Shown here in pieces: positions 17,486 to 26,972 of a stretch of DNA of 64,000 bases. The number at the start of each line of letters is the position of its first letter. Position 1 is the stretch's first letter. A program made the translations under genes and the position numbers. Source of the stretch: Alkalibacterium gilvum (GTDB lineage: Bacteria; Bacillota; Bacilli; Lactobacillales; Carnobacteriaceae_A); assembly GCF_900109085.1 (NCBI RefSeq), contig NZ_FNYW01000003.1, positions 1-64,000 of the forward strand, given 5' to 3'. The notes below the pieces were generated by a model. The model made no database searches and was not told the origin of the DNA. It was given only the letters and a program-made list of their open reading frames with translations.

Positions 17486-18202
17486 TCAATTATCCAACTT
17501 ATCCTTAAGCCAATTATACATAGGGACTGGCGTTTCGTTAGGGTCAGACTTCTCTTTGGAATTATCATTGGATTGACTTTTCCTGAACCGTTTTGACTCT
17601 TTTTCCACTTGTTCTTTTGTACGAATGTTTTTCTTTTCCCAGCTTAATAGAATACGGTCAATATATTTCAAACTATACACCTGGTTCAAAACGGCTTCCC
17701 TTAGTGCCATTTCGATTAATTCGGGTTTGTATTTATCCTCTTCAATCCACATATTCAAGGTCTGAATCTCCATTGCTGAAAGGCTACGCCCGAATTCCTG
17801 TTCAAATAGCTGATAGATATTTTTTGAGGCTAACACTTCTTTTTCTGATTCTTCATTCTCCTTGGTTTGAACCAATAAGGCCGATAACTTATCATAAAGT
17901 AAATCAAATGAGAACTCATCCACGGTCTTTCCTTCTTCATCCGCTTTTGTTTCAATCGTCAATACTTTTTTAGTAATTAGTTGATGAATCGCTTTGAATG
18001 CATCTTCTCTAGTAATATCAAGCCGATCAGCGAGGAGTTGACTGTCTGGAAAACGTTGACCATTTTCAACGAGCGATAATAATTGAAGAAGAGTAACTAA
18101 ATCATTATTATCTAGCCCTATTTTTTTGTAATGTTTCAATAGATAATTAGGGACGCTTAAGGTTCCACTACTTATCCATTCAAATAACAATTGCTTATTC
18201 AT
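17486..18202 (-). CDS. dnaD: DNA replication initiation protein DnaD
   Basis: Primosome protein that helps load the replicative helicase together with DnaB and DnaI. 238 residues: N-terminal winged-helix (VPNYLLKHYKKIGLDNNDLV to RLDITREDAFKAIHQL, about 18-85), a charged linker (about 115-130), and the DnaD C-terminal domain NIYQLFEQEFGRSLSAMEIQ to YIDRILLSWEKKNI at about 130-205, then a disordered Lys/Ser tail ending PVPMYNWLKDKLDN. Start ATG 18202 follows AAGGAGAATAAGC; the longer frame to 18256 has no ribosome site. nth follows 28 bases later. Confidence 0.95.
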   Translation of the reverse strand: MNKQLLFEWISSGTLSVPNYLLKHYKKIGLDNNDLVTLLQLLSLVENGQRFPDSQLLADRLDITREDAFKAIHQLITKKVLTIETKADEEGKTVDEFSFDLLYDKLSALLVQTKENEESEKEVLASKNIYQLFEQEFGRSLSAMEIQTLNMWIEEDKYKPELIEMALREAVLNQVYSLKYIDRILLSWEKKNIRTKEQVEKESKRFRKSQSNDNSKEKSDPNETPVPMYNWLKDKLDN

Positions 18203-18300
18203 GCTTATTCTCCTTAAAGGTACTGCATCTGTAAAAAATAACTTCGTTGGAATCATACATTTAAAAGTGCTAAATTACATGGTTTTCTTAATAATCTACG

Positions 18301-18330
18301 AAAAAAGGACCGGGTATAAATCCCAATCCT
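18301..18330 (-). terminator. Terminator of asnS
   Basis: Minus strand: AGGATTGGG, loop ATTTATA, CCCGGTCCT (two G-T pairs), then six T. Confidence 0.7.
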
Positions 18331-18355
18331 CCTTTCACATTTTATACTGTTCGTT

Positions 18356-19651
18356 TTATGGGTAAATACGGTTCAACAAACGTGGGAATGGAATCGATTC
18401 GCGAATGTGTTCCGTTCCACTGATCCATGTCACCATACGCTCTAATCCTAAACCAAAGCCTGAATGTGGCACACTTCCATATCTACGTAGATCTAGATAC
18501 CACTCATAATCGGCTACATTTAAGCCAAAGTCAATGATTTCCTGACGGAGTGTCTCATAGTCATCTTCACGTTCAGATCCACCGATAATCTCACCATATC
18601 CTTCAGGCGCAATCATGTCGGCACATAAAACAACATCATCACGTTCTGGATGCTTCTTCATATAGAATGGTTTGATTGCTTTCGGGTAATTGACAATGAA
18701 CACGGGTTTGTCATAGTGTTCCGCAATAAAGGTCTCTTCTGGCGAACCAAAGTCTTCCCCCCATGTGACGTCAAAATCATTTTTCTGAAGCATATCAACA
18801 GCTTCATCATATGAAATGCGTGGGAAAGGCAGTTCAGTATATCTCTTCAATATTTCTTTGTCTCGTTCAAGGACATCTAGAGCGTGGTCACAGTTATTTA
18901 GTACATTTTCAACTAAATAGGCAACATATTTTTCTTGAACTTCTAGAGATTCATCATGATTCATAAAGGCCATTTCAGGTTCCATCATCCAAAATTCAAT
19001 AAGGTGACGGCGTGTTTTGGATTTCTCAGCTCTAAACGTTGGTCCAAATGAAAAGACACGTCCGAGTGCTATTGCAGCAGCTTCCATGTATAGCTGACCA
19101 CTTTGAGATAGGAAAGCATCTCGGTCAAAATACTTGGTTTGGAAAAGTTCTGTCGTGTTTTCCGCAGCATTTCCTGTCAAAATAGGTGGATCAATTTTAA
19201 CGAAGCCTTCATTATTGTAAAATTCGTAAGTTGCACGAATAATTTCATTTCTAATCTGCATGATTGCGTGTTGCTTAGATGAACGCAACCATAAGTGTCG
19301 GTTATCCATTAAGAATTCTGTCCCATGTTCTTTGGGTGTAATAGGGTAATCGACGGCTTCACTAATCAATTCAATATCTTCGATATGTATTTCATAACCG
19401 AATTTTGAACGCGAATCTTCTTGAATCGTACCTGTAATCCAAACAGAACTCTCTTGTGTTAAACTTTTAGCTTGGTCAAAAATCTTTTCTTCAACGTTAC
19501 TTTTTACAACAACGCCTTGGAAAAAGGCAGAACCGTCACGTAAGCTTAAAAAAGCAATTTTACCGCTGGAACGCTTATTAGCGACCCAAGCACCTATCTT
19601 AACTTTTTCACCAACGTGGTTTTTTGAGTCTATAATCTGTATCTTTTTCAT
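18356..19651 (-). CDS. asnS: Asparaginyl-tRNA synthetase
   Basis: Class IIb synthetase charging tRNA-Asn. 431 residues: N-terminal OB-fold anticodon domain ([26 protein letters not shown], residues 14-40), then the catalytic core with motif 2 [20 protein letters not shown] near 212 and motif 3 [15 protein letters not shown] near 400. [13 protein letters not shown] is characteristic of AsnRS rather than AspRS. AAAGGAGACACATA precedes the ATG. It follows ypmB by 30 bases and is closed by its own terminator, so dnaD-nth probably have a separate promoter or depend on read-through. Confidence 0.96.
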   Translation of the reverse strand: MKKIQIIDSKNHVGEKVKIGAWVANKRSSGKIAFLSLRDGSAFFQGVVVKSNVEEKIFDQAKSLTQESSVWITGTIQEDSRSKFGYEIHIEDIELISEAVDYPITPKEHGTEFLMDNRHLWLRSSKQHAIMQIRNEIIRATYEFYNNEGFVKIDPPILTGNAAENTTELFQTKYFDRDAFLSQSGQLYMEAAAIALGRVFSFGPTFRAEKSKTRRHLIEFWMMEPEMAFMNHDESLEVQEKYVAYLVENVLNNCDHALDVLERDKEILKRYTELPFPRISYDEAVDMLQKNDFDVTWGEDFGSPEETFIAEHYDKPVFIVNYPKAIKPFYMKKHPERDDVVLCADMIAPEGYGEIIGGSEREDDYETLRQEIIDFGLNVADYEWYLDLRRYGSVPHSGFGLGLERMVTWISGTEHIRESIPFPRLLNRIYP

Positions 19652-19681
19652 TATGTGTCTCCTTTAGTAATATAATCAAAA

Positions 19682-20155
19682 TCAGATATTATCGACAGAC
19701 CTTATCCATTCACCTGTTTTTAGATCAATGATATAGTATCCTAAGCGATCGTGTTCATTTTTATATGTGACTTCCCAGATTGGTGTTTCTTCCATTAATC
19801 CAATCTTCGCATTCAAAATACGTTTTGGGGACCGCGCTTCATTTGTTTTTCTACGTGCTTCTTGTTCGGTAACCATATCAGCAGCATCGAACATAATGAC
19901 TGTCCCGCCGTCAGTTTTCACAAGATAGTACTTCTCTTCTGCCGATTCATTGGAACCCTTAACTGTAAAAATGGTTGCTTCACTATTGTACCAGTAAAAT
20001 TCATCCACATCTTTTAAATCTGTCCGTTCTTTTAGAAAAGCGACGGTTTCTTGCTCGGCTTGAGCATAGGAAGCATTTGCACTCTGGTAGATGTATATGC
20101 CTCCAACGATAAAGACGCTGAGAATCAGTACAAGTGCTATAATAACTTTTTTCAC
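19682..20155 (-). CDS. ypmB: YpmB-like membrane-anchored protein (DUF5590)
   Basis: 157 residues with one N-terminal membrane anchor (VIIALVLILSVFIVGGIYIY, about 4-23) and an extracytoplasmic domain of two repeated alpha/beta PepSY-like halves (VDEFYWYNSEATIFTVKGSN and LMEETPIWEVTYKNEHDRLG). The family is DUF5590, YpmB of Bacillus; function unknown. GTG start with GGAG 6 bases upstream. The order dinG-ypmB-asnS is conserved with Bacillus, supporting orthology. Confidence 0.85.
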   Translation of the reverse strand: MKKVIIALVLILSVFIVGGIYIYQSANASYAQAEQETVAFLKERTDLKDVDEFYWYNSEATIFTVKGSNESAEEKYYLVKTDGGTVIMFDAADMVTEQEARRKTNEARSPKRILNAKIGLMEETPIWEVTYKNEHDRLGYYIIDLKTGEWIRSVDNI

Positions 20156-20259
20156 ATTGGTCTCCTCATTTATTTCTTTCTAATCAATGCTCTAAGTATA
20201 TCAAATCGACAGAGATAAATAAATACGCCTTTTTAATATTTTAAACTAGCGTCTGTCTC

Positions 20260-23061
20260 CTATTCTTCCGTCTCAAAAAAATCAGATAAATCTTCACTAA
20301 TTTGGTCAAGTGGCTGCTCGTTGACTTTTAAATCTTCCGGTAAAGAATTTAAAAACATGGGAGCATAGCTTGCTTCAACAAAACGACGGTCTAAAACAAT
20401 CCAAACACCCTTATCCTCTTGACTACGTATCAAACGACCAATCCCCTGTTTGAATTTAATCACCGCACGTGGCAAAACATCATTGACAAAAGGATTCTCT
20501 CCCCTAGCTCGCATACTCTGATGGCGTCTTTTAACCATTGGCATATCGGGTGAGTCAAAAGGCAATTTAGTAATCATTACTATCTTCAATTCGTCTAAAG
20601 GAAAGTCGACCCCTTCCCAAAAACTATCTGAACCTAAAAGAACACTTTGCCTAGCTTTCTTGAACTGTTTTTTTATTTTGGCCGTGCTACCTGAAATGTT
20701 TTGAGCCAGAATAGTCCGATTATTAAGATTCCCACGCTGGATGAGTCGTTTGTAAACCTTTTGGATCATATCATGTGATCGGAACAAGACAAGACAATTT
20801 TCATCTGTTTTACTTAACGCTCGCTCAATTTGTTCAGTGATAAAAGATGTTGAAACGCTATTATTTTTTTGCGCATGGGTATCCACATCTGTTGTCACAT
20901 ATAATTTTGCCTGTTTTGCATAATTATAAGAAGAAGGATAAAGAGCTAATTGATTGTTCTCTATTCCAAGTTGGTTTTTCAAATAAGATACCGAACCGTT
21001 CACCGACAAAGTACTGCTGGTTAAAACGATATGATTCGCTGAATTAAACTGACTTAAAAGCGTATCCTTAACTTCTTGATCAAAGCGATAAAAGCTTAAT
21101 GTTGATAATGGATTCTTGGAATAAAACCGAACAACGGTTGGATTAGAAGACTCAACTGACGAAAAGAGATAGTTAAATCGTTTCGTCACCGTTAGAAAAT
21201 GATCAAGTATAGCATTAATTTTAGACAAAAGTCGCTTTTCCTTTTGAGTTAATTTTTCCTCTGCTTTATTTAGAGCACTTGTTAACTGTTGACCTACATA
21301 AACCAGTTCTTCTAAGTTTCTACAAAAGAACTTGGTATCGCGCTTAATATCAAGGGGAAGTTCATTGAAATAGAGTGTTTTTTCTTTCCATTCAACTATA
21401 CGGTCTTCATATGAATCGGCATGAATGAGCCAATCAATCCATTTCTTACACCACATTTCCCAGCCTTCCGATACCATCGCTACCGATGAATGCAGTGTAT
21501 CTAGCTGATAACCCTTTATATTCTCAGAAGGTAATAATTCAAGGCAATCATTTAGCAAAGTCTCTTCTTTTTCCTTCGAGCCTAATTGCTTAAGTTCATT
21601 GGTTATAGTTTTCACAGAAAGGCGTATCGTAGCGTTCTGCTCAATGACATCAGGAATATGATGTGCTTCATCAAGGAGCAGATTAGTATTATCAAAGGTA
21701 TCAGGAAACTGCCGCCATTGTGAAAATAAATAAGCATGATTTGTTACAAGTATTGAGGCCTTTTCCATACGCTTCTCCCTGCGCGCAAGGTAATCGACCT
21801 CTTTGAAACATTCGAATGGCGTTTTAGCATTTAACACGCTCTTAACTTCCGTCCAAAATGCATGATGGAGGGTTTTTCCTAAACCAATCTCTTCCAAATC
21901 TCCTTCATCTGTTTCAGTCAACCAGACAAGTAACTTCATGCAAAAGATAGCCTCCGTGTCACTTGCATCCACGTCTTTTAATTTACTGTAAAAAGCAGAT
22001 AGCGATAGATACTGACTTGGGCTTTTCATCAGTGCAATTGTTTTACTGAAAGGCAAACCTTCTAGTAATTTAGCTAGATTCTCCTCAACAAGTTGGCGTT
22101 GAAGGAGCTTTGTATAAGTTGAAATGACAACTTTCTCTTTCGGCGAAGACAAGAAAAGACTGGGGTATAAATAGCCTAAGGATTTTCCTGATCCCGCTGG
22201 CGCTTCAATAAACTGAATCCAATCAGGGGTTTCTTGCTTATAGTAATTGAAAATGGTATTCATCATTTGATTTTGGCTCTCACGATAACTTAATCCCATT
22301 AATTCTAACTGTGCGCGCTTGTCTGTTTCTTTGTAAGGATATGTATGCTTTGAACGATGGGTCAGCTGTTCATTATCCGTCATCGGCTTTTTAAGTGCTA
22401 ATCCTTCGATAATAATCAGTGATTCATCTAAATCAATTGGCTGTTCTTTCATCTCCTTTAAAGCGTGCTTGAAAAAAAGAGACGTCTCAGCTGTTGTTGC
22501 AGCAGATAATTCCGCTAATTTCTCAACAGTAACTAAGGGCAATTTTTTTAATCTTTCATCCAATTTATTTAAGAGATAAACCGTTGCCTTAGCATCGAAA
22601 AGCGCATTGTGCGCATGATTAAGGGTATATCCAAGTGAGGCGGTTAACTCCTTTAGCTTGTAACTCTCTTCTTTTGGAAAGAGGATTTGCGAGAGTAAGA
22701 CGGTATCTATTGCCGGTATTGTTAGTGCTGGCATACCGACACGTCGAAAGCATTCATTTAAAAATCTAAAATCAAACCCAACATTGTGCGCAACAAATAT
22801 GGTATCTTCCAGTAGTTGATGGATGAGATGAGCAATGTCTTCAAAATAGGGAGCCGTTGCTAAATCTTTACTGGATATTCCTGTTAAATTACGAATAAGC
22901 CCGCTGACTTTACGAGAAGGATTGACAAAGGAATCAAATGTTTCAATCGTTTTTCCGTTTTTTACAAGGACACAAGCAAATTGGATCATCCGTTCATCCT
23001 TACCAATACTTGCTCCTGTGGCTTCAATATCAACGATGGCATAAATTTGATCTTTCTTCAT
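20260..23061 (-). CDS. dinG: DinG-type exonuclease/helicase
   Basis: Gram-positive DinG: an N-terminal DEDDh 3'-5' exonuclease fused to an XPD-like helicase. 933 residues. Exonuclease: VDIEATGASIGKDERMIQFA (about 10-29), FVAHNVGFDFRFLNE near 98, HNALFDAKATVYLL near 153. Helicase: Walker A EAPAGSGKSLGYLYP near 285, DEAH box LLLDEAHHIPDV near 470, and C-terminal motifs LLGSDSFWEGVDFPLDELK and GIGRLIRSQEDKGVWIVLDRR near 880. The four-Cys iron-sulfur domain of E. coli DinG is not evident, as expected in this group. GGAGGGAGGAATACA precedes the ATG. Lies between cca and ypmB. Confidence 0.94.
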   Translation of the reverse strand: MKKDQIYAIVDIEATGASIGKDERMIQFACVLVKNGKTIETFDSFVNPSRKVSGLIRNLTGISSKDLATAPYFEDIAHLIHQLLEDTIFVAHNVGFDFRFLNECFRRVGMPALTIPAIDTVLLSQILFPKEESYKLKELTASLGYTLNHAHNALFDAKATVYLLNKLDERLKKLPLVTVEKLAELSAATTAETSLFFKHALKEMKEQPIDLDESLIIIEGLALKKPMTDNEQLTHRSKHTYPYKETDKRAQLELMGLSYRESQNQMMNTIFNYYKQETPDWIQFIEAPAGSGKSLGYLYPSLFLSSPKEKVVISTYTKLLQRQLVEENLAKLLEGLPFSKTIALMKSPSQYLSLSAFYSKLKDVDASDTEAIFCMKLLVWLTETDEGDLEEIGLGKTLHHAFWTEVKSVLNAKTPFECFKEVDYLARREKRMEKASILVTNHAYLFSQWRQFPDTFDNTNLLLDEAHHIPDVIEQNATIRLSVKTITNELKQLGSKEKEETLLNDCLELLPSENIKGYQLDTLHSSVAMVSEGWEMWCKKWIDWLIHADSYEDRIVEWKEKTLYFNELPLDIKRDTKFFCRNLEELVYVGQQLTSALNKAEEKLTQKEKRLLSKINAILDHFLTVTKRFNYLFSSVESSNPTVVRFYSKNPLSTLSFYRFDQEVKDTLLSQFNSANHIVLTSSTLSVNGSVSYLKNQLGIENNQLALYPSSYNYAKQAKLYVTTDVDTHAQKNNSVSTSFITEQIERALSKTDENCLVLFRSHDMIQKVYKRLIQRGNLNNRTILAQNISGSTAKIKKQFKKARQSVLLGSDSFWEGVDFPLDELKIVMITKLPFDSPDMPMVKRRHQSMRARGENPFVNDVLPRAVIKFKQGIGRLIRSQEDKGVWIVLDRRFVEASYAPMFLNSLPEDLKVNEQPLDQISEDLSDFFETEE

Positions 23062-23098
23062 TGTATTCCTCCCTCCTAGTAAACGAATTATTTTTTCA

Positions 23099-24310
23099 TC
23101 AAGGCATGTAATTATTTTCTTTTAAATAAATAAGTATTTCTGATGTTTCATTGGCGAGTTTGCCTTTCACTACAGCTTTTTCTGCAGCACTAATCGCTAT
23201 CCCTAACCATTTCCCGCCAGAACGTTCTGTTTCTTGAAGTATAATTTTTCCATTTATAGCCAGGTCGTCTCTTGAATGAATCGGTAGCTCATCATCAATA
23301 CGCTCTACTGATTTATTGTTGCCCGTTTTACCAACCTGATTTAAAAGAATTTCTGCTTCTAAAGCCCGTTCTTTTTTATACTGATAAACCGTTTCATTCG
23401 TATGCTCAAAAAGAAGGCGATGAAGGAAGAGTTGATGTAAATCGGTACTTTCCTTAATGAGTTGGTTAGACAATTTCCAACGTTTTAAAAATGCATGCGC
23501 TTCTTTTTCTTCTTGGATACCAAGATAATATAAAAGCAGCGCCCAAACATGGCGTTCATTCTCAATCGGTTCCTTTACCTTCGCGACTTTTTCTAATTCC
23601 TTATTAGCGTGAATAAGTCCAGGGCAATATTTATACAAATTGGATTCTATAAAACCTGTCATGCCCTCCATAAGATGTTTCCCCATCGCCATTTTAACAA
23701 ATTCTATACGAATACGCTCAACAGCAATGTTTTTCAATAAATGAGCATTCACTACAATAGCATAAAATGTATCTGCTTCGAGATGAAACCCAAGTTGAGC
23801 TGCAAATCTTACAGCCCGCATCATTCGTAAAGCATCCTCATGGAAACGTTCTTCGGCTTTTCCAACTGCACGGATCACTTTGTTGTTAAGATCCTGTTCA
23901 CCGCCAAAGAAATCTTTGATTTCACCTGTGTCATCCATAGCAAAGGCGTTAATTGTCAAGTCTCGTCGTTTTAAATCTTCTTTCAAAGAGCGCACAAAAG
24001 TAACCGAATCAGGACGTCTGAAATCTTGATACGTCGATTCGGTCCGAAAAGTCGTAACTTCATAACTTTCGTCTTCCATCAAAACCATAACCGTTCCATG
24101 CTCAATACCGACATCCACTGTTTTCTTGAATAACTTTTTAATCTCTTGCGGAAAGGCACTCGTAGCGATGTCAACATCATTAACAGCCTTGTTTAAGACA
24201 GCGTCACGTACGCTTCCTCCCACAAAATATGCTTCAAAACCAGCGGATTGAATGGTCTTCAAAACGGGCAGAGCCTTTTTGAATTCACCTGTAATTGGAA
24301 CTTGCTTCAT
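23099..24310 (-). CDS. cca: CCA-adding enzyme (tRNA nucleotidyltransferase)
   Basis: Adds or repairs the 3'-CCA end of tRNAs. About 403 residues, class II: flexible-loop/nucleotidyltransferase motifs FVGGSVRDAVL near 28, DVDIAT near 45 (catalytic carboxylates), RRDLTINAFAMDD near 110, and brace region EERFHEDALRMMRAVRFAAQLGF near 150 with the EDxxR nucleotide selector. The start is uncertain: MKQVP at 24310 matches the family, an in-frame ATG at 24325 adds five residues, and neither has a ribosome site close by. The nearest (AAAGGAGAG) is about 30 bases upstream. Confidence 0.94.
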   Translation of the reverse strand: MKQVPITGEFKKALPVLKTIQSAGFEAYFVGGSVRDAVLNKAVNDVDIATSAFPQEIKKLFKKTVDVGIEHGTVMVLMEDESYEVTTFRTESTYQDFRRPDSVTFVRSLKEDLKRRDLTINAFAMDDTGEIKDFFGGEQDLNNKVIRAVGKAEERFHEDALRMMRAVRFAAQLGFHLEADTFYAIVVNAHLLKNIAVERIRIEFVKMAMGKHLMEGMTGFIESNLYKYCPGLIHANKELEKVAKVKEPIENERHVWALLLYYLGIQEEKEAHAFLKRWKLSNQLIKESTDLHQLFLHRLLFEHTNETVYQYKKERALEAEILLNQVGKTGNNKSVERIDDELPIHSRDDLAINGKIILQETERSGGKWLGIAISAAEKAVVKGKLANETSEILIYLKENNYMP

Positions 24311-24370
24311 AATATAAACGAACATCTGACGCTAATATCTAGCTTCAATGTTCTTTCTCTCCTTTATTCC

Positions 24371-24718
24371 TCAACTATTCGCATCTGTATCCGTTTGTCC
24401 ATCCTTACGTTCAAAACGAAAATAGTCGCGTGATTCAAATTTTTTCATCGTTAACTCAAAGGCTTTTGATAAATCAATATCAAGTGTATTGGATAAACTG
24501 ATAAGGACAAAGAGGACATCGGCAATTTCCTCTTCCATTGGTTTGTAAGCCTCACTAGTCTTTTTCTTTTTTTGGCCATAAACATGATTAATTTCTCGAG
24601 AAAGCTCGCCTACTTCTTCTGTTAAACGAGCGAGTTGGACAAGAGGAGGAAAATACCCCTCTTTAAATTGTCCAATATACTCATCCACTCTGTCTTGCAT
24701 GTCTTGCATCTCTGTCAT
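24371..24718 (-). CDS. MazG-like nucleotide pyrophosphohydrolase
   Basis: All-alpha NTP pyrophosphohydrolase of the MazG superfamily, likely cleaning up non-canonical nucleotides. 115 residues, one MazG domain: LARLTEEVGELSREI near 33 gives the EExxE metal site and EEEIADVLFVLISL near 62 gives ExxD. It corresponds to YpjD of Bacillus by domain size and by closeness to cca. ATG 24718 follows GAGGAG by 7 bases; the longer frame from 24733 is not favoured. The substrate is unknown. Confidence 0.85.
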   Translation of the reverse strand: MTEMQDMQDRVDEYIGQFKEGYFPPLVQLARLTEEVGELSREINHVYGQKKKKTSEAYKPMEEEIADVLFVLISLSNTLDIDLSKAFELTMKKFESRDYFRFERKDGQTDTDANS

Positions 24719-24742
24719 ATTCATTCTCCTCATTTCGTAGTG

Positions 24743-25312
24743 TTATGAAGGAGACACTTCATTTTCTAGTTTAATTTCAATATTTTTTAAGTTTTCTGTA
24801 AGGTCATAGAAGTCTTTACGGTTATCTGTTTCAAGGGCATAATCAATTTCATCAAGTAATTTCTGTTTTTTCTCTTGTAAATAAAAACTATCCATTGCGT
24901 CATCGACCTGCTGGTTCAACTCTTCTGGTACAAGGTCATTCCACTTTGCATAAGGATTATCTTCAAGCACTTTTGCATACTCTGGAGACAATTCAGCATC
25001 TTTGAAAAACAGCTCGATATATATTTCAGTGTGCCAGTTGAGTCTAACCTCATGAAAGGCCTGTTCAGGGTGGTCGAAAGTGACGCCATCTTTATAAAAT
25101 CGGAAAGCGGCATTGTCCACTCCAACAGTTCCCATACTAATTCCTCGAGGAGTGTGATCCGCTTTTTCAACAAATTTTGTTTTGTTTAAAACGATGTCGT
25201 GATTAAGCAAATAATTTAAGATCCACATCGACTCTCTTTTCTTCAACTGATAACGCTCCAAGAACCACTTCAAGAATACTTTCTTATCTTTTAACTGAAC
25301 ACGATTATACAT
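24743..25312 (-). CDS. reoY: ReoY/YpiB family protein (UPF0302)
   Basis: 189 residues, matching the YpiB/UPF0302 family throughout: KKVFLKWFLERYQLKKRESMWILNYL, the loop ISMGTVGVDNAAFRFYKDG near 58, and a C-terminal IDEAL-like region with DEIDYALETDNRKDFYDLT near 155. In Listeria the homologue ReoY helps ClpCP degrade MurA and so tunes peptidoglycan synthesis. That role is known for the family and inferred here. AGAGGAGGGGAGTATCC precedes the ATG. It lies downstream of the TPR gene ypiA, as in Bacillus. Confidence 0.87.
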   Translation of the reverse strand: MYNRVQLKDKKVFLKWFLERYQLKKRESMWILNYLLNHDIVLNKTKFVEKADHTPRGISMGTVGVDNAAFRFYKDGVTFDHPEQAFHEVRLNWHTEIYIELFFKDAELSPEYAKVLEDNPYAKWNDLVPEELNQQVDDAMDSFYLQEKKQKLLDEIDYALETDNRKDFYDLTENLKNIEIKLENEVSPS

Positions 25313-25352
25313 GGATACTCCCCTCCTCTAGCTTGTTTACATTATACCAAAA

Positions 25353-26615
25353 TTAATACAGTTCTTCATTGTTTACCCATTCAGCAACTTCCAAGTCATC
25401 TGGTTTCATTGTTAAATAGTGTTTACTTAATTGAACAAATCCATCTTTGTCTCCATCTTCACGAAGAAAAACAGCATAATCTTTCAGAAACTCAGGTGAA
25501 TCTTTCAATAAATCATACGCTCTTTCGTACTTATCTCTCGCGTTGTCAAAGTCTTCCTCGCTATTATACGCCTTCGCACTGTTCCAAAAGAGTTGCGGAT
25601 CCTCTTCACCAGCTTCCAGTTTCACTTCCATTAACTTAAGCGCCTCTTGGAATCGTTCCTGTTCAATAAGCAGGTTCGATAGATGCAAGGTTAACGTTAG
25701 ATTTTCAGGGTCACGATCTAACGCTTTGAAATAAAAGGACTCGGCAGTCTCCGTATCTCCCTTAGCTAAGCTCGCCTCAGCTCCCACACTGTAAAGCAAA
25801 GGATTTTCTTTATCATAAAATCGTCCTTCTTCTACAATTTTAAGCGCCTCTTCTTCGTTATTCTGCTTCAAATATCCTTGTGCAAGGTAAACATAAACTG
25901 AAGTATAACTTGGGTCTTGCTCTTTTACTTTATTAAATAATTCAGTTGAGCGTGTATAATCTTCTTTTTGGAAATAAAGATACCCAAGTTGGAAAAGATG
26001 CTCTGTGCTTTCTTGCATCTCTACTGCCTCGTTCATATAATCAATGGCATTATCCAAGTCGCCAATTATTCCATAAGCGCTACCTAATCTTCCATAAATA
26101 CTTGTTCCAGCAAATTCGAGGTGATGGTCGGTTAATAAACGTTCATAATAACCGATTGCATCTCTATATTTTCCACTAGTAAAAAGCAATTCTCCCAAAG
26201 CAAAATCAATCACGGGTTCTTCAGGCATTAACTTTTTAGCTTCGAGTAGTTTTTCTCTAGATACCTCAGGCAACTCAAGTGTCTGATAGTAGTCAGCCGA
26301 GACAAGGAGCGACTGGACATAGTACGGGCTAGACGGATCCACTTGGCTTAATCGATCGAAAGCCTCCAGCTCATCTCCCTCTTCAATCGCTATTTCTGCT
26401 AAAGTTAGCGTCAAACCATCATCATCAGGGTGTCGCGTGATAAGTTCGGTAACAACTTCTCTTGTTTCATTTAAAAAACCTAAATCATATAGGGTTTCAA
26501 TTAGAGCATATAGGTCTTCATCATTATCCATATCAATAGCTTGTCGAAGTAATTCAGATGCTAAATCCAATTCTTCGCTCTGAATCGCTTCGATCATCTG
26601 TGTTGAATAAGACAT
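25353..26615 (-). CDS. ypiA: Tetratricopeptide repeat protein YpiA
   Basis: 420 residues made almost entirely of tandem TPR helices (for example DAIGYYERLLTDHHLEFAGT, NAIDYMNEAVEMQESTEH, RSTELFNKVKEQDPSYTSVY), strongly acidic, without signal peptide or membrane segment. Expected to be a cytoplasmic scaffold. Adjacent to reoY as in Bacillus and Listeria, where YpiA has been linked to the same MurA-turnover pathway; that functional link is inferred here. GAGGCGAGTTAAT precedes the ATG. Likely first gene of the minus-strand run down to asnS. Confidence 0.85.
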   Translation of the reverse strand: MSYSTQMIEAIQSEELDLASELLRQAIDMDNDEDLYALIETLYDLGFLNETREVVTELITRHPDDDGLTLTLAEIAIEEGDELEAFDRLSQVDPSSPYYVQSLLVSADYYQTLELPEVSREKLLEAKKLMPEEPVIDFALGELLFTSGKYRDAIGYYERLLTDHHLEFAGTSIYGRLGSAYGIIGDLDNAIDYMNEAVEMQESTEHLFQLGYLYFQKEDYTRSTELFNKVKEQDPSYTSVYVYLAQGYLKQNNEEEALKIVEEGRFYDKENPLLYSVGAEASLAKGDTETAESFYFKALDRDPENLTLTLHLSNLLIEQERFQEALKLMEVKLEAGEEDPQLFWNSAKAYNSEEDFDNARDKYERAYDLLKDSPEFLKDYAVFLREDGDKDGFVQLSKHYLTMKPDDLEVAEWVNNEELY

Positions 26616-26887
26616 ATTAACTCGCCTCTTTTTCTTTTCAGTATTCTATCATCTTAACACAGACGTACTTATATTTCATGAAAAAGTCGTTGGGGTTAAA
26701 GAGTGTAACGATGTTTTTTTGTAGGTCTTGATTATTTGGGTACAGGTTTAAAGTGAAGGTTTATTAACACAGATACCTCCTAGCAAGTCATTTAAAGGAT
26801 ATCCGTTTATTTTCCTTGTTCCATTTAGTTTAGAGCAGAGTTTTTATTTTTAAAATTTTCTATATGTGTAAGTCAATATCCTCAAAC
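26616..26887. other. Intergenic region upstream of ypiA
   Basis: About 270 bases, AT-rich. It should hold the ypiA promoter, but no strong -35/-10 pair stands out. No ORF, no palindromic repeat. Confidence 0.5.
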
Positions 26888-26935
26888 AAAAAAACACTCC
26901 TCTTGAAGTGAGCCGACTTCAAGAGGAGTGTTTCA
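26888..26935 (-). terminator. Terminator of the surface nucleotidase gene
   Basis: Minus strand: AAACACTCCTCTTGAAGT pairs with ACTTCAAGAGGAGTGTTT, followed by seven T. Confidence 0.9.
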
Positions 26936-26972
26936 TTTAGCTCTTTCGTTAGTTATGCGTGTGTTGCGTCAG

